Origin: Plasmodium malariae | Lineage: Eukaryota; Apicomplexa; Aconoidasida; Haemosporida; Plasmodiidae | Assembly (NCBI RefSeq): GCF_900090045.1 | Contig: NC_041779.1 | Span: forward strand, 1,056,001-1,120,000 | Reading direction: 5' to 3' | DNA: 64,000 bases | Position numbers and translations under genes: made by a program | Part shown: positions 1 through 9,912 of the stretch, piece after piece | Layout of the letters: the number at the start of each line of letters is the position of its first letter | Position numbering within the stretch: the first letter of the stretch is position 1 | Notes under the pieces: model-generated | Seen by the model: the letters and a program-made list of their open reading frames with translations, nothing else | Database searches by the model: none | What the model was told of the DNA's origin: nothing

Positions 1-513
1 GAGAAGAAAAAAAAAAAAAAGAAGATAAATTATAACTTATACAACTCATTTTATTTTTTATTATACGGGTGGAAATGAAAAGGATGAAATATCGTCACAA
101 GGAGAGAAAAAAAAAAAATAATAATAATAAAATAAAAAATAAAACGTTTAAGAGGTTTCGTTGCTTTGTTATACATATATATACGTGTATATTTATATTT
201 ATGCTTATACATTTATGTACGTATTTTTTCGTTTTGTGCGCAAAATGTTTTAACTTCTGAACAGGAGAATAAATCCATATATTTGTGTTGGTCCTTGAAT
301 TATCTTATTAGAACATGGACAAAACAGCCGCTGCTGTTTGGCCTATTGACACATTAAAATTTGTTGATACGAAGCCGACAGTATATTTGTGAAGCCTAAA
401 GGAGAAGGGGAAAAACAAAGGCAAAAATGTACGAACAAGCGCGCCATACATACAAATACATATACGTATATGTACATACATATATAAACACACTTATGCA
501 CCCATATATATAT
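1..513. other. non-coding edge, downstream of the PUBL-like gene
   Basis: A/T-rich sequence with poly-A near 10-20 and 105-120 and a TATACATA-type microsatellite at about 430-510. The short open frames here are made of the microsatellite and show no domain. Probably 3' flank of the minus-strand gene that ends at 514. Confidence 0.6.
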
Positions 514-590
514 TTATGCAATTACACACGAGTGAACGTTTTTACTCGTAATTTGTTCGAAACAGGGAAGGACCACAGTGGGACATCTTC

Positions 591-631
<41 letters not shown>

Positions 632-1785
632 TTATTTCTTAAAAAATAACCAGAAAATAGCAGACCACGTGGGATGAAAAAAAAGACGAAATGGAAAATT
701 TTGTAAAAAGATTTACAGGGTGCCAGTAGAAAAAAAAATGATAAGTACAGAAAAAACTGTTTTACATTTTTTGGATAATTGGCATATTTATATAATATAT
801 AAAAAAAGATTGAAAATTTAAGGACCGATTTAATATCACCCAAGTAATAAAAATGAATCATTTCTTTTATTCTTTGTAAGAGCAAATTACTCATAAGTGG
901 GTAGTCAACTTCTAACCTTAACATGAGCTTTTTCTTGTTAAGACATTTTAATTCTTCTATTTCTTTTTTTATCTTATCTAAACTTAAATTGTTATTGTTT
1001 AACATCCTTTCGAATTCAGTGTCAAATGTTTTAAAAGATTCGATGATATCATAACTTTTTAGTATATAATTTTTTTCTTCTAATTTTTGTAATAATTTTT
1101 TATATTCGTTAAGAAGTGTTAAGTAGCCATAAAATTTTAGCTTCTTTTTTAAGTATTTTATTTTTTTATTTTCTTTTTCACATTCGTTAAAAGATTCTCC
1201 TTTTTCCTCACTAAACAAGTGTGGAAGTATTGGTATAAGTCGAAAATTTAAAATTTTTATTTTTTTGTCTTTAATTAAATATTCAATAGTTACATCATTA
1301 CTTAAAGGTTTATTTTCATAAATTATTTCTTGAAAAATTATTGGTATTCCGTGTAAATTTTCAATCTTTTCCTTGACATCCTTTATATTCTTTTTCTCAT
1401 CCATTGATAAAAAAAAACTCTTATGAAAGATGTCTGACTTATCATAACAGTTGATCATTATATTTCTTTTATTAACATCGTACTCTTTAATTGGCTGGTT
1501 TGGACCTTTACTTATTTTTGCGGGTACTCTATTAGGTATGCTCAGAAGCTTCTTTCTGAGAGGTAAATTTATGCCCCTACAGCAACCGCCACGAGCACTA
1601 CTACTACTATTACTTCTACTTCTACTACTATCACTTCTACTTCTACTACTATTACTTCTACTTCTACTACTAGTGGTAGTACAACTACTGAGATTATTTA
1701 CTTTAACACCTTTGCATATGTGTAATGAAAAAAGAATATAACATAGTAGCAATGTAATATTCCAAAAATTGAAGCTCCAAATCAT
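514..1785 (-). CDS. PUBL: ubiquitin-like domain protein with apicoplast-type leader (PUBL-like)
   Basis: About 423 residues. I start at the Met at 1785 because it opens a signal peptide (hydrophobic ITLLLCYILFSL). An in-frame Met at 1878 only adds Lys-rich residues from the T-rich leader. After the signal comes a Ser/Arg-rich basic stretch with no acidic residues until later, a typical apicoplast transit peptide. Residues of about 108-187 look like a ubiquitin fold (KDVKEKIENLHGIP... then LIKDKKIKILNFRL). A charged helical segment and two hydrophobic segments (about 325-390) follow. The family is the plastid ubiquitin-like protein PUBL, needed for apicoplast import in Toxoplasma. The position next to VPS9 fits that identity by remembered synteny. 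The tail after poly-Lys (29-30 T at 593-630) is doubtful: a length change there would alter the last 25 or so residues. The domain call is firmer than the name. Confidence 0.65.
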
Positions 1786-1878
1786 CTTAAAATATTCTCT
1801 CTTAACATTTAAAAATAAAGGAAAGGTTTCTTCTTTTTTTTCTTTTTTTTTTTTTAAATACAATATTTCACATTTCAA

Positions 1879-3415
1879 ACATGTATTATACTTCTCCTAT
1901 ATTGTTATTATTTTTATCATATATGCCTCTACTTTTCTCCTATATTTTTTATGACATTTTCTTATAGATTCTTTTTTCATAATTATTTTTTTCTCTTCTG
2001 GGAAATTTATTCATATGAATATGGTCAGAAATTTTATAGCTTCCTTAAAGGTGGCACTTCATTGTGTTTATGCATAAGTATATGGGGGATAATTTCCACA
2101 ATTGTTAAGAAAAGTTATAAAGGGGAAGGAGGATATTAATAACAGAATAAATGACTATAGTTAAAAGGGAAACGAAAAAAAAAAAAAAAAAAAAATATAG
2201 CTACAAAAATTCAAACATAATTTTTTTATATGACAGGTTAAGGTAAAAAAAAAAAAAAAAAAAAATTATAGATATAAATGTTCGAAAAAATCTATTTTTA
2301 TGACATGTTCAGGTAAAAAAGGAAAAAAAAACAGTCAAAAGGGAGATGCCTTTTGATCTGTGTTCATATAATATTTTCTGTATTTTACGTAGAGAAAAAG
2401 GCTTGCGATAAAAAAATTCATTATATCTGTGCAGTGCATTTCAAATGTTGGTACATGTGCACTTATCTATGTAGCTTTATGTAAGCATATATGTATGGAA
2501 ATAAGTACAAATACATATGCTAAATTTTGCCATACTTTCTTTGCGACGAAATGGGACTGGAAATTAGTTCCCCAAAGAGAGTTTCTTTTCAAAAAAAAAA
2601 AATAAAAACCGCGCCTTTGTTTTGGAAGTATAACATATACATATATATGTATCATATACATATTATGGCTAAAATATGAACATCTTTATTGCGTTACACC
2701 TTTTACATGTACATGTGGATATGCATGTTTGGAAGGTTCATTTTTTTTTTTTTTTTTTTTTAAACATTTTATTATGGTACAGGTTTTTAAAATCTATTTG
2801 TTCCGTAAAATGGCAAATACACCTTACTTGGCAAGGTGCACAATTCAATTCGTGTTGGCACTTTTTTTTTTTTAGTAATTCCTGAACTGTGCAGGAATAC
2901 ACGCATCTTCCTTCACCTTGAGCCATACGTCATATTGTTCATTCATGTCAAACCATTTATATTATTTATATTAAACCGTTTATATTATTTATATTAAACC
3001 GTTTGTATTATTTATAATAAACCGTTTATATTATTTATATCATTGTGTTTCCTTCTCATTTGTCCTTTGCTCATATTTTCGCTTTTTTTTATTATTGCAA
3101 AAAAGGATAAATTCATTTAATACTTCAACACAAGTTTTAACTACAAAAGAAATGATGTTATCATTTTCGCGTCCTTTTGAGACGGATGTTATACTACTTA
3201 AGGAAAAAAAATCAATTAACAAAAAAAAAAAAAAAAGAAAAAAGGGAGAGAAAAAAAGAGGTATACATATATATAATACATACATATGTACACATAACAA
3301 ATATGCATACATACATATATGCACACAAGTACATGTTCAAACCCGCGCAAAACTGCATGCACAAACAAGTACATCAAAATGTTTGTAGCTGTAATGAAAC
3401 GGTAACAAACGTACA

Positions 3416-3449
<34 letters not shown>

Positions 3450-3638
3450 AGAGCAGTAAAGCGGTAATATAATAAGAGTAATGAGCAAAAAAAAAGTCTA
3501 ATATTTTACTAAATATGCAATGGATTATATAACAATATAATATTTTGCATGGACATAAAAAAAAAAAGGAGAAAAAAAGCACAAAAATACCTTTTTCACT
3601 TCGCATTGCACACACCAACGTTTCTACATTTTGCGCAT
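1879..3638. other. intergenic spacer between PUBL-like and VPS9 genes
   Basis: Poly-A/T tracts (2176-2196, 2245-2265, 2743-2761, 3415-3441), microsatellites and a 23-bp tandem repeat. A possible three-exon minus-strand chain lies at 3040-3606 (see findings). No other coding signal seen. Confidence 0.6.
2950..3041. repeat. 23-bp tandem repeat, four copies
   Basis: Unit aaaccgtttatattatttat + att repeated four times with single-base variants. Non-coding spacer. Confidence 0.85.
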
Positions 3639-6044
3639 TTATTGACTCAAATTTTCACTACAATGCTCTTGCATATCTTTCAAAATATCATTTTTTAACT
3701 TCACAAGAATTTTATATTCATTAAAAAGAGAAGATAAATCTGCAACAGTGAGAGAATTAAAATTTTCCACATTTTCAAAATTTAATTTTAGGGCTTCAAT
3801 TTTGTTAACAGTATTTCCAAACAATTTCTTTTCATTTGATAATTTGATCAAATCATTTAATTTTCCAGCAGCTTCTTGTAATTTTTTATTGCTCTCCTTA
3901 ACTTCATTTAAATAAAATTTTTCTGCTTCACTGATTTTACGTTTATACTCTTCTTCTGATATATTTAAAAAAGTTGTCTTTCCAAGTTCTTTAATAAATT
4001 CAATACCACTGCAAAACTGAGTGAATGAGTAAGCCTCTTCAGATACGAAATTATTGGGATGTCTAAAATTTTGGATAAACGTCGTATTTGAAATTAGTTC
4101 AGGTGGATTTGTTTTAATGATAACATATATAAGTAGGGGAAGGACTTCATCTGCACAGGGAACAAGTTCATCATCGTCATTATCATTATCATCATCATCA
4201 TCGTCATTATCATCATCATCATCGTCATTATCATCATCATCATCGTCATCATTGTCATCATCATCATCATCATCATCGTCACTCTCTATTGTTGTGTCAA
4301 GATTTGCATCATTATTCTCTTCCAATGTTTGCATATTTTTACATAATCCACAATTGTACTTGCTAGGATGATTATGGCGAGAACTACTGAGTCCCCCCAC
4401 TCCTTCTTGTAGGCATTCATAATTGACATCATTTTCATTGTCTTGTTCATAATGCTGATATTTGTAATACTCGTTATTATATTCATAATGCTCGGGGGGG
4501 GAACAACTCTTTATACTTTTCCTTCCTTTTGCATACTCCTCCTCCTCATGCAGATTTCCCTTCTGAGTATGAACTACTTGGCCATTTTTCGCTATACCTT
4601 TAATATGTTTATTTGTAACACTTTCGTGTGGTATATCCTCTTCCTCCTCCTGCTGCTTTTTATCATTGTTATTTGCTTTTCCTGCTACTTTATCTCCCAT
4701 ATTGTTCTCCTTATTAACAAGTTGTTCTCCAACTTTGTACAGAATTTTTTTTTTTTTTTTTCCTTTTTCTTTTTCTTTTTCTTTTTTCTTTTTTCTTTTC
4801 TTTTCTTTTTTTTCTTTTTTCTTTTTATCTTCCTTTGCACTTCTCTTTGCTGCATAAAGAACGGATGTAACAATTCGGCAGCAATTTAATACTATAATTA
4901 GTTTATCACTGGGTGCTTTCATTTTTTGCATTCTCACAAGCTCCGCTTGTGCCATCTTTAAATGATCAAAGTTAATTTCTTCTATAATTTCTAAATGCTT
5001 TAATTCAATCCATTGCAAACAATTTATTTTTGTGTATATTTTTTCATCCTCATCTTTATCATTTGGATCTATTCTATACAAATAAAAATATAATTTTTGC
5101 ATAATAAATTTTTCATATCCTTCTATTATCATATTTATTTGATACTTATTTAAGTTTTTATACACGTCTGATCTTAATAAAACTGGTTGTGTTAAATTTA
5201 TAAAATTATGGATTTTATTGGCTGCTTTTTGTCTACTTAAATTTGGAGGGAAATTTAAAATAAAACTCTTAACCTTCTCAACTACATCTTTACATGATGG
5301 ATGTTTTAGACTCTCTAAAAAATTATTATATAATGTATTTAGTTTTTTCTTACTACCTGCAACTGTGTCAGTAGTTGTATCATTACTCATTATCATATTT
5401 TCTTTTCCATTTTTGAATATACCACTTCTCTTCTCATCCGATGCATTGTTAATTATTGTATTAAATTTTAATATCATACTATTACCCTCATCCTTATTTA
5501 CAGTTGCATTTATTACATTATTTGTTTCATCATTTTGTTTTTTTCTGCCGAAAAAATAATTTCGTCTACTACTAATAGTACCAACATCAACGGCACTTCC
5601 TCCAGCTCCTACTGCACTTCCTCCCTTCTCATTATCTTGCTCAATGAACCTCTTTTTAAATCCGTAAAAATTTAATAAAAAACGTTCGTTTTCATTCTTT
5701 TCGTTCCTTTCATTTACCTTAAAGTCACTACCTTTAATTGTAATTTCTTCCTTCTTTGACAACTTCTTATTTACCCCATTGCTGTTCCTTTCAGTATTAT
5801 CCTCGCTTTTTTTAGTATCATCTCTTTTGATAAGAGAAATAAATATTTCTTTAAATTTTCTACTCTTCTGTTGAACAAACGATTTATTTTTTGATGTATT
5901 TTCATCTGAATCTATGGAATTAATACTTCTTAAAACGTCATCCATACGCTCTTCTACTAAATTATCTTCATTTATCATATCCTCATTCCAGTCAAGCTCT
6001 TCACTGCTAATTACACTTTCATCCTTTTCTTTCTGTTTATCCAT
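3639..6044 (-). CDS. VPS9: VPS9-domain protein (Rab5-family guanine nucleotide exchange factor), 801-residue open frame
   Basis: The family activates Rab5-type GTPases on endosomes. A helical bundle at about 240-345 (HPSCKDVVEKVKSFI, LRSDVYKNLNKYQ) leads into the VPS9 core: APSDKLIIVLNCCRIV, then, after a long insert, ADEVLPLLIYVIIK followed by PPEL.SN..FI.NF. This is the diagnostic ADxLLPxLxYVxxKxxxPxLxSN pattern. The insert holds a Lys-rich block (about 398-433) and an Asp block (about 588-624), typical Plasmodium low complexity. A coiled coil closes the protein. The Met at 6044 lies only 8 bp beyond the end of another minus-strand open frame. The reading frame is open upstream from there (NGFITLR) into a 21-base poly-A, so this is probably the 3' part of a longer gene. 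I am sure of the domain and unsure of the 5' end. Confidence 0.85.
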   Translation of the reverse strand: MDKQKEKDESVISSEELDWNEDMINEDNLVEERMDDVLRSINSIDSDENTSKNKSFVQQKSRKFKEIFISLIKRDDTKKSEDNTERNSNGVNKKLSKKEEITIKGSDFKVNERNEKNENERFLLNFYGFKKRFIEQDNEKGGSAVGAGGSAVDVGTISSRRNYFFGRKKQNDETNNVINATVNKDEGNSMILKFNTIINNASDEKRSGIFKNGKENMIMSNDTTTDTVAGSKKKLNTLYNNFLESLKHPSCKDVVEKVKSFILNFPPNLSRQKAANKIHNFINLTQPVLLRSDVYKNLNKYQINMIIEGYEKFIMQKLYFYLYRIDPNDKDEDEKIYTKINCLQWIELKHLEIIEEINFDHLKMAQAELVRMQKMKAPSDKLIIVLNCCRIVTSVLYAAKRSAKEDKKKKEKKEKKRKKKKEKEKEKGKKKKKILYKVGEQLVNKENNMGDKVAGKANNNDKKQQEEEEDIPHESVTNKHIKGIAKNGQVVHTQKGNLHEEEEYAKGRKSIKSCSPPEHYEYNNEYYKYQHYEQDNENDVNYECLQEGVGGLSSSRHNHPSKYNCGLCKNMQTLEENNDANLDTTIESDDDDDDDDDNDDDDDDDNDDDDDDNDDDDDDNDNDDDELVPCADEVLPLLIYVIIKTNPPELISNTTFIQNFRHPNNFVSEEAYSFTQFCSGIEFIKELGKTTFLNISEEEYKRKISEAEKFYLNEVKESNKKLQEAAGKLNDLIKLSNEKKLFGNTVNKIEALKLNFENVENFNSLTVADLSSLFNEYKILVKLKNDILKDMQEHCSENLSQ
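4172..4281. repeat. poly-Asp coding triplet repeat in VPS9
   Basis: TCA/GTC triplets with interspersed ATT/ATC (Asp, Asn on the minus strand) make an acidic run inside the VPS9 domain insert. Long same-length open frames in other phases here are by-products of the triplet repeat. Confidence 0.85.
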
Positions 6045-6052
6045 TCTAAGGG

Positions 6053-7183
6053 TTATGAATCCATTTTTTTTTTTTTTTTTTTTTCTCCCCTCTCCCCTTT
6101 CTCTCCTTTATTCTCCACATTATTTTCTCTCTTTTCTTTCTCCTCTTCTCTTTGAAGGGATCTGTGCCATTTTTCGACATTCCCTCCTTGCAATAGGCCG
6201 CTCGCACGATCGCATGGATTTTTTGGAGCTTCATTTTTCTCTCCTCCTACCGTTTCTTCCACTAGTATTTGTTCGTTAATATTTCTTCCCTCATTTTTTT
6301 CTTCATTTTTTTCCTTATTTTTCACTCCAATTTTCGCCTCAATTTTTTTTTCTCTTTTTCCCTCGATTCTTTCCCCCAAGGGATTTTCTTTGGAGGAACT
6401 AACATAACTCCTCTTCAGCTGCATCTCCTTGTCGATTAATTTTTTTTTTTTTTTTTCAATTATGGTTGATCCATTTGAATTCACATCACTACTGTAATGT
6501 ACACCATTCTGCTGTGGATAGTCTCGGTTGATGATAAGTTCATTCCATCCTTTAACAGACTTATTTGAATAACTACGAGAATTTATTTTACCATTTTCCC
6601 CATATTCAACATTTATTGTTGTATCCTTGCTAGTCCTTTCCTTTATCAGGGGATTTTTTTTGCTCTCGTTTGCACACAATATACCATTGCTGTTATGGTT
6701 TTCCATCTTTGCTTCTACAACCTGAGTAGCACCCAATTGGGCATTCACATAGCGGGTTGCACCTTTTGCTAGAGTGCCGTCATTCTCTCCACTATTTTGG
6801 CTATATTTTGCACTTCCATTGCTACTGCACACGCTACAATCAACTAGGACTGAAGGTTTAAGCACCCTCCCTTCACTATCTTTTTGCTTTCCTAAGCTAG
6901 CAATATCATTTGGACTGCTGGGAGTTACAAGCAATTTTTTTACTTTTATGTTCATCCTTTTGTCCTTTGACGTTTGTAACTCATCTTTTGACGAAGGACT
7001 GTTCAACTGCTTATTTAAGGACTGCTTATATAAGGTGGGTTTTCCTTTATCTTTATCATTCCCCTTTTCCCTTACCTTTACTTTGTCTTTATCTTTTTCT
7101 GTATATTTATCTTTTTCTGTATATTTATCTTTTTCTGTATATTTATCTTTTTCTGTATATTTATCTTTTTCTGTATATTTCAT
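6053..7183 (-). CDS. central fragment of the probable long VPS9 gene (376-residue open frame)
   Basis: Low-complexity, Lys/Glu/Asn/Ser-rich, no recognised domain. It starts inside an 18-bp repeat (KYTEKDK copies): its ATG overlaps the TGA of the preceding frame (ATGA). It ends just after a poly-A tract that encodes Lys and is followed by a stop. Reading one more A would carry it into the VPS9 frame through seven residues. Both edges therefore lie exactly in slippage-prone DNA, and I read this as the middle of one gene, not a separate one. The alternative is a truly decayed or separate low-complexity gene. Function unknown. Confidence 0.55.
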   Translation of the reverse strand: MKYTEKDKYTEKDKYTEKDKYTEKDKYTEKDKDKVKVREKGNDKDKGKPTLYKQSLNKQLNSPSSKDELQTSKDKRMNIKVKKLLVTPSSPNDIASLGKQKDSEGRVLKPSVLVDCSVCSSNGSAKYSQNSGENDGTLAKGATRYVNAQLGATQVVEAKMENHNSNGILCANESKKNPLIKERTSKDTTINVEYGENGKINSRSYSNKSVKGWNELIINRDYPQQNGVHYSSDVNSNGSTIIEKKKKKLIDKEMQLKRSYVSSSKENPLGERIEGKREKKIEAKIGVKNKEKNEEKNEGRNINEQILVEETVGGEKNEAPKNPCDRASGLLQGGNVEKWHRSLQREEEKEKRENNVENKGEKGERGEKKKKKKMDS

Positions 7184-7335
7184 TTATCTTTTTCTGTATA
7201 TTTATCTTTTTCTGTATATTTATCTTTTTCTGTATATTTATCTTTTTCTGTATATTTATCTTTTTCTGTATATTTATCTTTTTCTATATCTTTATCTTTT
7301 TCTATATCTTTATCTTTTTCTATATCTTTTTCTTT
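7088..7335. repeat. 18-bp coding minisatellite (YTEKDK / DIEKDK)
   Basis: Unit tatctttttctgtatatt, about ten copies translating to YTEKDK on the minus strand plus three variant DIEKDK copies. The array is split 5 + 5 by an extra cattt at about 7170-7174. Copies of DKVKVREKG flank both sides. Confidence 0.9.
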
Positions 7336-9585
7336 ATCTTTTCCTTTTTCCCTTACCTTTACTTTATCTCTTCTTCCCTTTTCCTGCTCGCTTCCCCTTT
7401 CTTCCCCTTCCATGTAATCATGCTTCCTCAAGTTGTTATGTAATGGACGAAGAGAGTCACTGAGCCGTTTAGAACCCATTTCCTTTGCACTTCTGTTGTT
7501 TAAGTATTCCTTAATTTCACTGAAAAATTTTTTTTCATCATTAATTGCAATGGTGTCAAAAATAGGATCCTCATCATCTTCATCCTCTTCTTCTAATGAG
7601 GACGATGGTATGCAGTTCTTTTCTTTTTTTTTTACCATTTTTGTTGTTGTTTTCTCTTCTAGATTAGAATTAATTAAAGTTTCATTCAAGTTGTTATTTC
7701 GTTTGAAAAGATTATTTTTACTTGAAGTTTTTTTCGAATTATCTATATCGTTCGAGTTGTCAGATGCGGATATAAGCGATTGGGTTAATATCATATTACA
7801 AGAACTACTACCTTTTTTTTTTTTTAAATCTATTCTTTGTTTTATTCCCTTGTTATCATCAGATAAAAAGCTGTTTACAGTCATTACTGAACTTTCGACT
7901 GCACTGCTCTTACAGCCACTTTTGTTGATGCCATTGCTGCTTACGTTTCTGCTTGCATTGCTGCTTACATTGCTGCTTACATTGCTGCTTACATTGCTGC
8001 TTACATTTCTGCTTACGTTTCTGCTTACATTGCTGCTTACATTGCTGCTTACATTGCTGCTTCTGTTGTTGTTAATGCCGCTAATGCTCATACTTCTTCT
8101 ACTACTGTCCTTGTTAATGCAAATGCCTTGTTTTATTTTCTTGTTCACATGCTGTGGGAGTGGAGTCCTCCCATTGACAGTACCATTGTTATTATCATTA
8201 CCACATATATTGTTGCTATCAGCATTATTACATCTACTTTTCACATCACTAGGAGTTAATATTTTCTTCTTCTTTAGACCAATATCTATTTGACTACTCA
8301 CTTGTTCACTGCTGTACTTATGAGCATGCATGATGCTGCTATTTCCGTTTAATGCTTCTTCACTAGTTGCAACCCTATCATTACAATCTACCTTTTCACT
8401 TCCACTATTATTAATAGAAAAACTTTTCTTTTTGTTCTTACAAATATATTCTTGCAAATTTTCCTTATGACTATCTAAAGCAATAATTACCTTATTATTT
8501 TTTTTTTCCGTCGAATTGATTTTGCATGTATCGTTGTCTTCATTTGTGTTAACATGATTACTTTTACTAGGTGGGGCAGTGGGTATTTTTAAGCGACCCG
8601 CCCCATTCATTTGTATTTCCTCATTCAGGCGGTTTGTCGCATTAAATCGGCCTTCTTCGTTCAAAATATCTGAGCTACTTACAACGTGCGTTTGTGCATC
8701 AGGGCAAGAATTAACGGGAGAACTGTAATCCTCATCATGTGGATTTACCTCTATACACCTCTGTAGTTCCCTCTTCTTATCGCATTCATTCGGAACGCAG
8801 TCTTTCCCCTTCTTTAGTAGTTGTTGACTATTGCTATTTCTGCTTTTGTTTGTTCCATTGTACACAAACAAGTCTAACTGATCAATGTTTTTCTTTCTCT
8901 TTTTTTCATCCTCCTTATCGTCCATCCCCTCCCCCTCTTTATCTCTTTCATTCTCTTCCCCATCTACATAACGCTTGTAATTATAAATATTTGTTCTTTT
9001 TTCTTGAACTGGATTAGTACTAGCTACTTCATACTTCCCATGATGCCCATCCTGCTGCTTCACTTGCTCCTGCTCATACCTGTCGTTGCTTCCCCACAGA
9101 TCAAAACTCGCACTGATGTCTGCTTTGGTTCCACCAGAATTTGCATCCATTTGCTTATTGCCATCATAAATATCTTCAAATATATCATTAAAATTTTCAT
9201 ATTCATTTGTGAACGCATTTTTTGTAATTTCCTCCTCTCTGTTTTCATTCATACTGTTGCTATTATTTGATTCTAACCATAACGAATCATTAAGTTCATT
9301 CATGATATTATTATCGCCATTAACTTCTTTTCTTTCACTACTATAACCATACTGATTATTGGTATGAGACAAATACTCTTTATTACTATTTTCAAAATTA
9401 TCAAAGAAAAACTCTAAATTGTTTATCTTATTTGAATTTTCTATCTTTTCATTTAGAACATCCTCTTCCTCTTTTCTTTTATATGATGCTCCTAGTCCAT
9501 TCCATTCATTGCTAAAAATAAAATTGTCATCAAAGTCCATACTATCGTTCTTCTTCTTCGTGTGTGAAAACTCCCTCCACATCAT
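7180..9585 (-). CDS. N-terminal fragment of the probable long VPS9 gene (801-residue open frame)
   Basis: Acidic, Asn/Ser-rich protein with no clear domain. Start chosen at the ATGATG at 9585, followed by a conserved-looking acidic N-terminus (MDFDDNFIFSNEWNGLG). It contains an array of NVSS/NVSR units and ends in DIEKDK/YTEKDK repeats. The last codons run into a 5-nt interruption of the 18-bp repeat that creates TGA. Removing those 5 nt restores both the repeat register and the frame into the next segment. Taken together the three segments would make a protein of roughly 1,980 residues with a C-terminal VPS9 domain. If it is instead a separate gene, it is a conserved-type Plasmodium protein of unknown function. 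Confidence 0.55.
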   Translation of the reverse strand: MMWREFSHTKKKNDSMDFDDNFIFSNEWNGLGASYKRKEEEDVLNEKIENSNKINNLEFFFDNFENSNKEYLSHTNNQYGYSSERKEVNGDNNIMNELNDSLWLESNNSNSMNENREEEITKNAFTNEYENFNDIFEDIYDGNKQMDANSGGTKADISASFDLWGSNDRYEQEQVKQQDGHHGKYEVASTNPVQEKRTNIYNYKRYVDGEENERDKEGEGMDDKEDEKKRKKNIDQLDLFVYNGTNKSRNSNSQQLLKKGKDCVPNECDKKRELQRCIEVNPHDEDYSSPVNSCPDAQTHVVSSSDILNEEGRFNATNRLNEEIQMNGAGRLKIPTAPPSKSNHVNTNEDNDTCKINSTEKKNNKVIIALDSHKENLQEYICKNKKKSFSINNSGSEKVDCNDRVATSEEALNGNSSIMHAHKYSSEQVSSQIDIGLKKKKILTPSDVKSRCNNADSNNICGNDNNNGTVNGRTPLPQHVNKKIKQGICINKDSSRRSMSISGINNNRSSNVSSNVSSNVSRNVSRNVSSNVSSNVSSNVSSNASRNVSSNGINKSGCKSSAVESSVMTVNSFLSDDNKGIKQRIDLKKKKGSSSCNMILTQSLISASDNSNDIDNSKKTSSKNNLFKRNNNLNETLINSNLEEKTTTKMVKKKEKNCIPSSSLEEEDEDDEDPIFDTIAINDEKKFFSEIKEYLNNRSAKEMGSKRLSDSLRPLHNNLRKHDYMEGEERGSEQEKGRRDKVKVREKGKDKEKDIEKDKDIEKDKDIEKDKYTEKDKYTEKDKYTEKDKYTEKDKYTEKDK
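7925..8065. repeat. 12-bp coding repeat (NVSS/NVSR/NVSSN)
   Basis: About eleven copies of a 12-bp unit (acattgctgctt and variants), encoding an Asn-Val-Ser-Ser array in the N-terminal segment of the VPS9 locus. Confidence 0.85.
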
Positions 9586-9812
9586 TTATGGGAATGCATG
9601 CGCACTTGTGTATATGTTAACACATGCATATACTTGCATACGTCGAAACACACAATATATACTGAAACCTGTGCAGGTATTTATACATTAAACATAAACA
9701 CGTACAAGTATCTACGTAACAAAGTATGTAATAACTACAAATATGAAGGTGTCTGCGCATAATAGCATTCGACTGAGTTACAAAAAAAAAAAAAAAAAAA
9801 AAAAAATAATAA

Positions 9813-9912
9813 GCATTTATGCGTACGTATATGCATTTAAGCGTACGTATATGCATTTATGCGTACGTACATGCATTTACGCGTACGTATATGCATTTAC
9901 GCGTAAGTATAT
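9813..9912. repeat. 20-bp tandem repeat, five copies
   Basis: Unit gcatttatgcgtacgtatat with point variants, 5 copies. Each carries GCAT and the palindromic CGTACG, and the array lies about 230 bp upstream of the start at 9585. Confidence 0.85.

Noticed and set aside
4685..4889. Lys-rich and Phe-rich open frames opposite and beside the VPS9 gene
   Set aside because: They are other-frame readings of the Lys-coding insert of VPS9, with no domain of their own.
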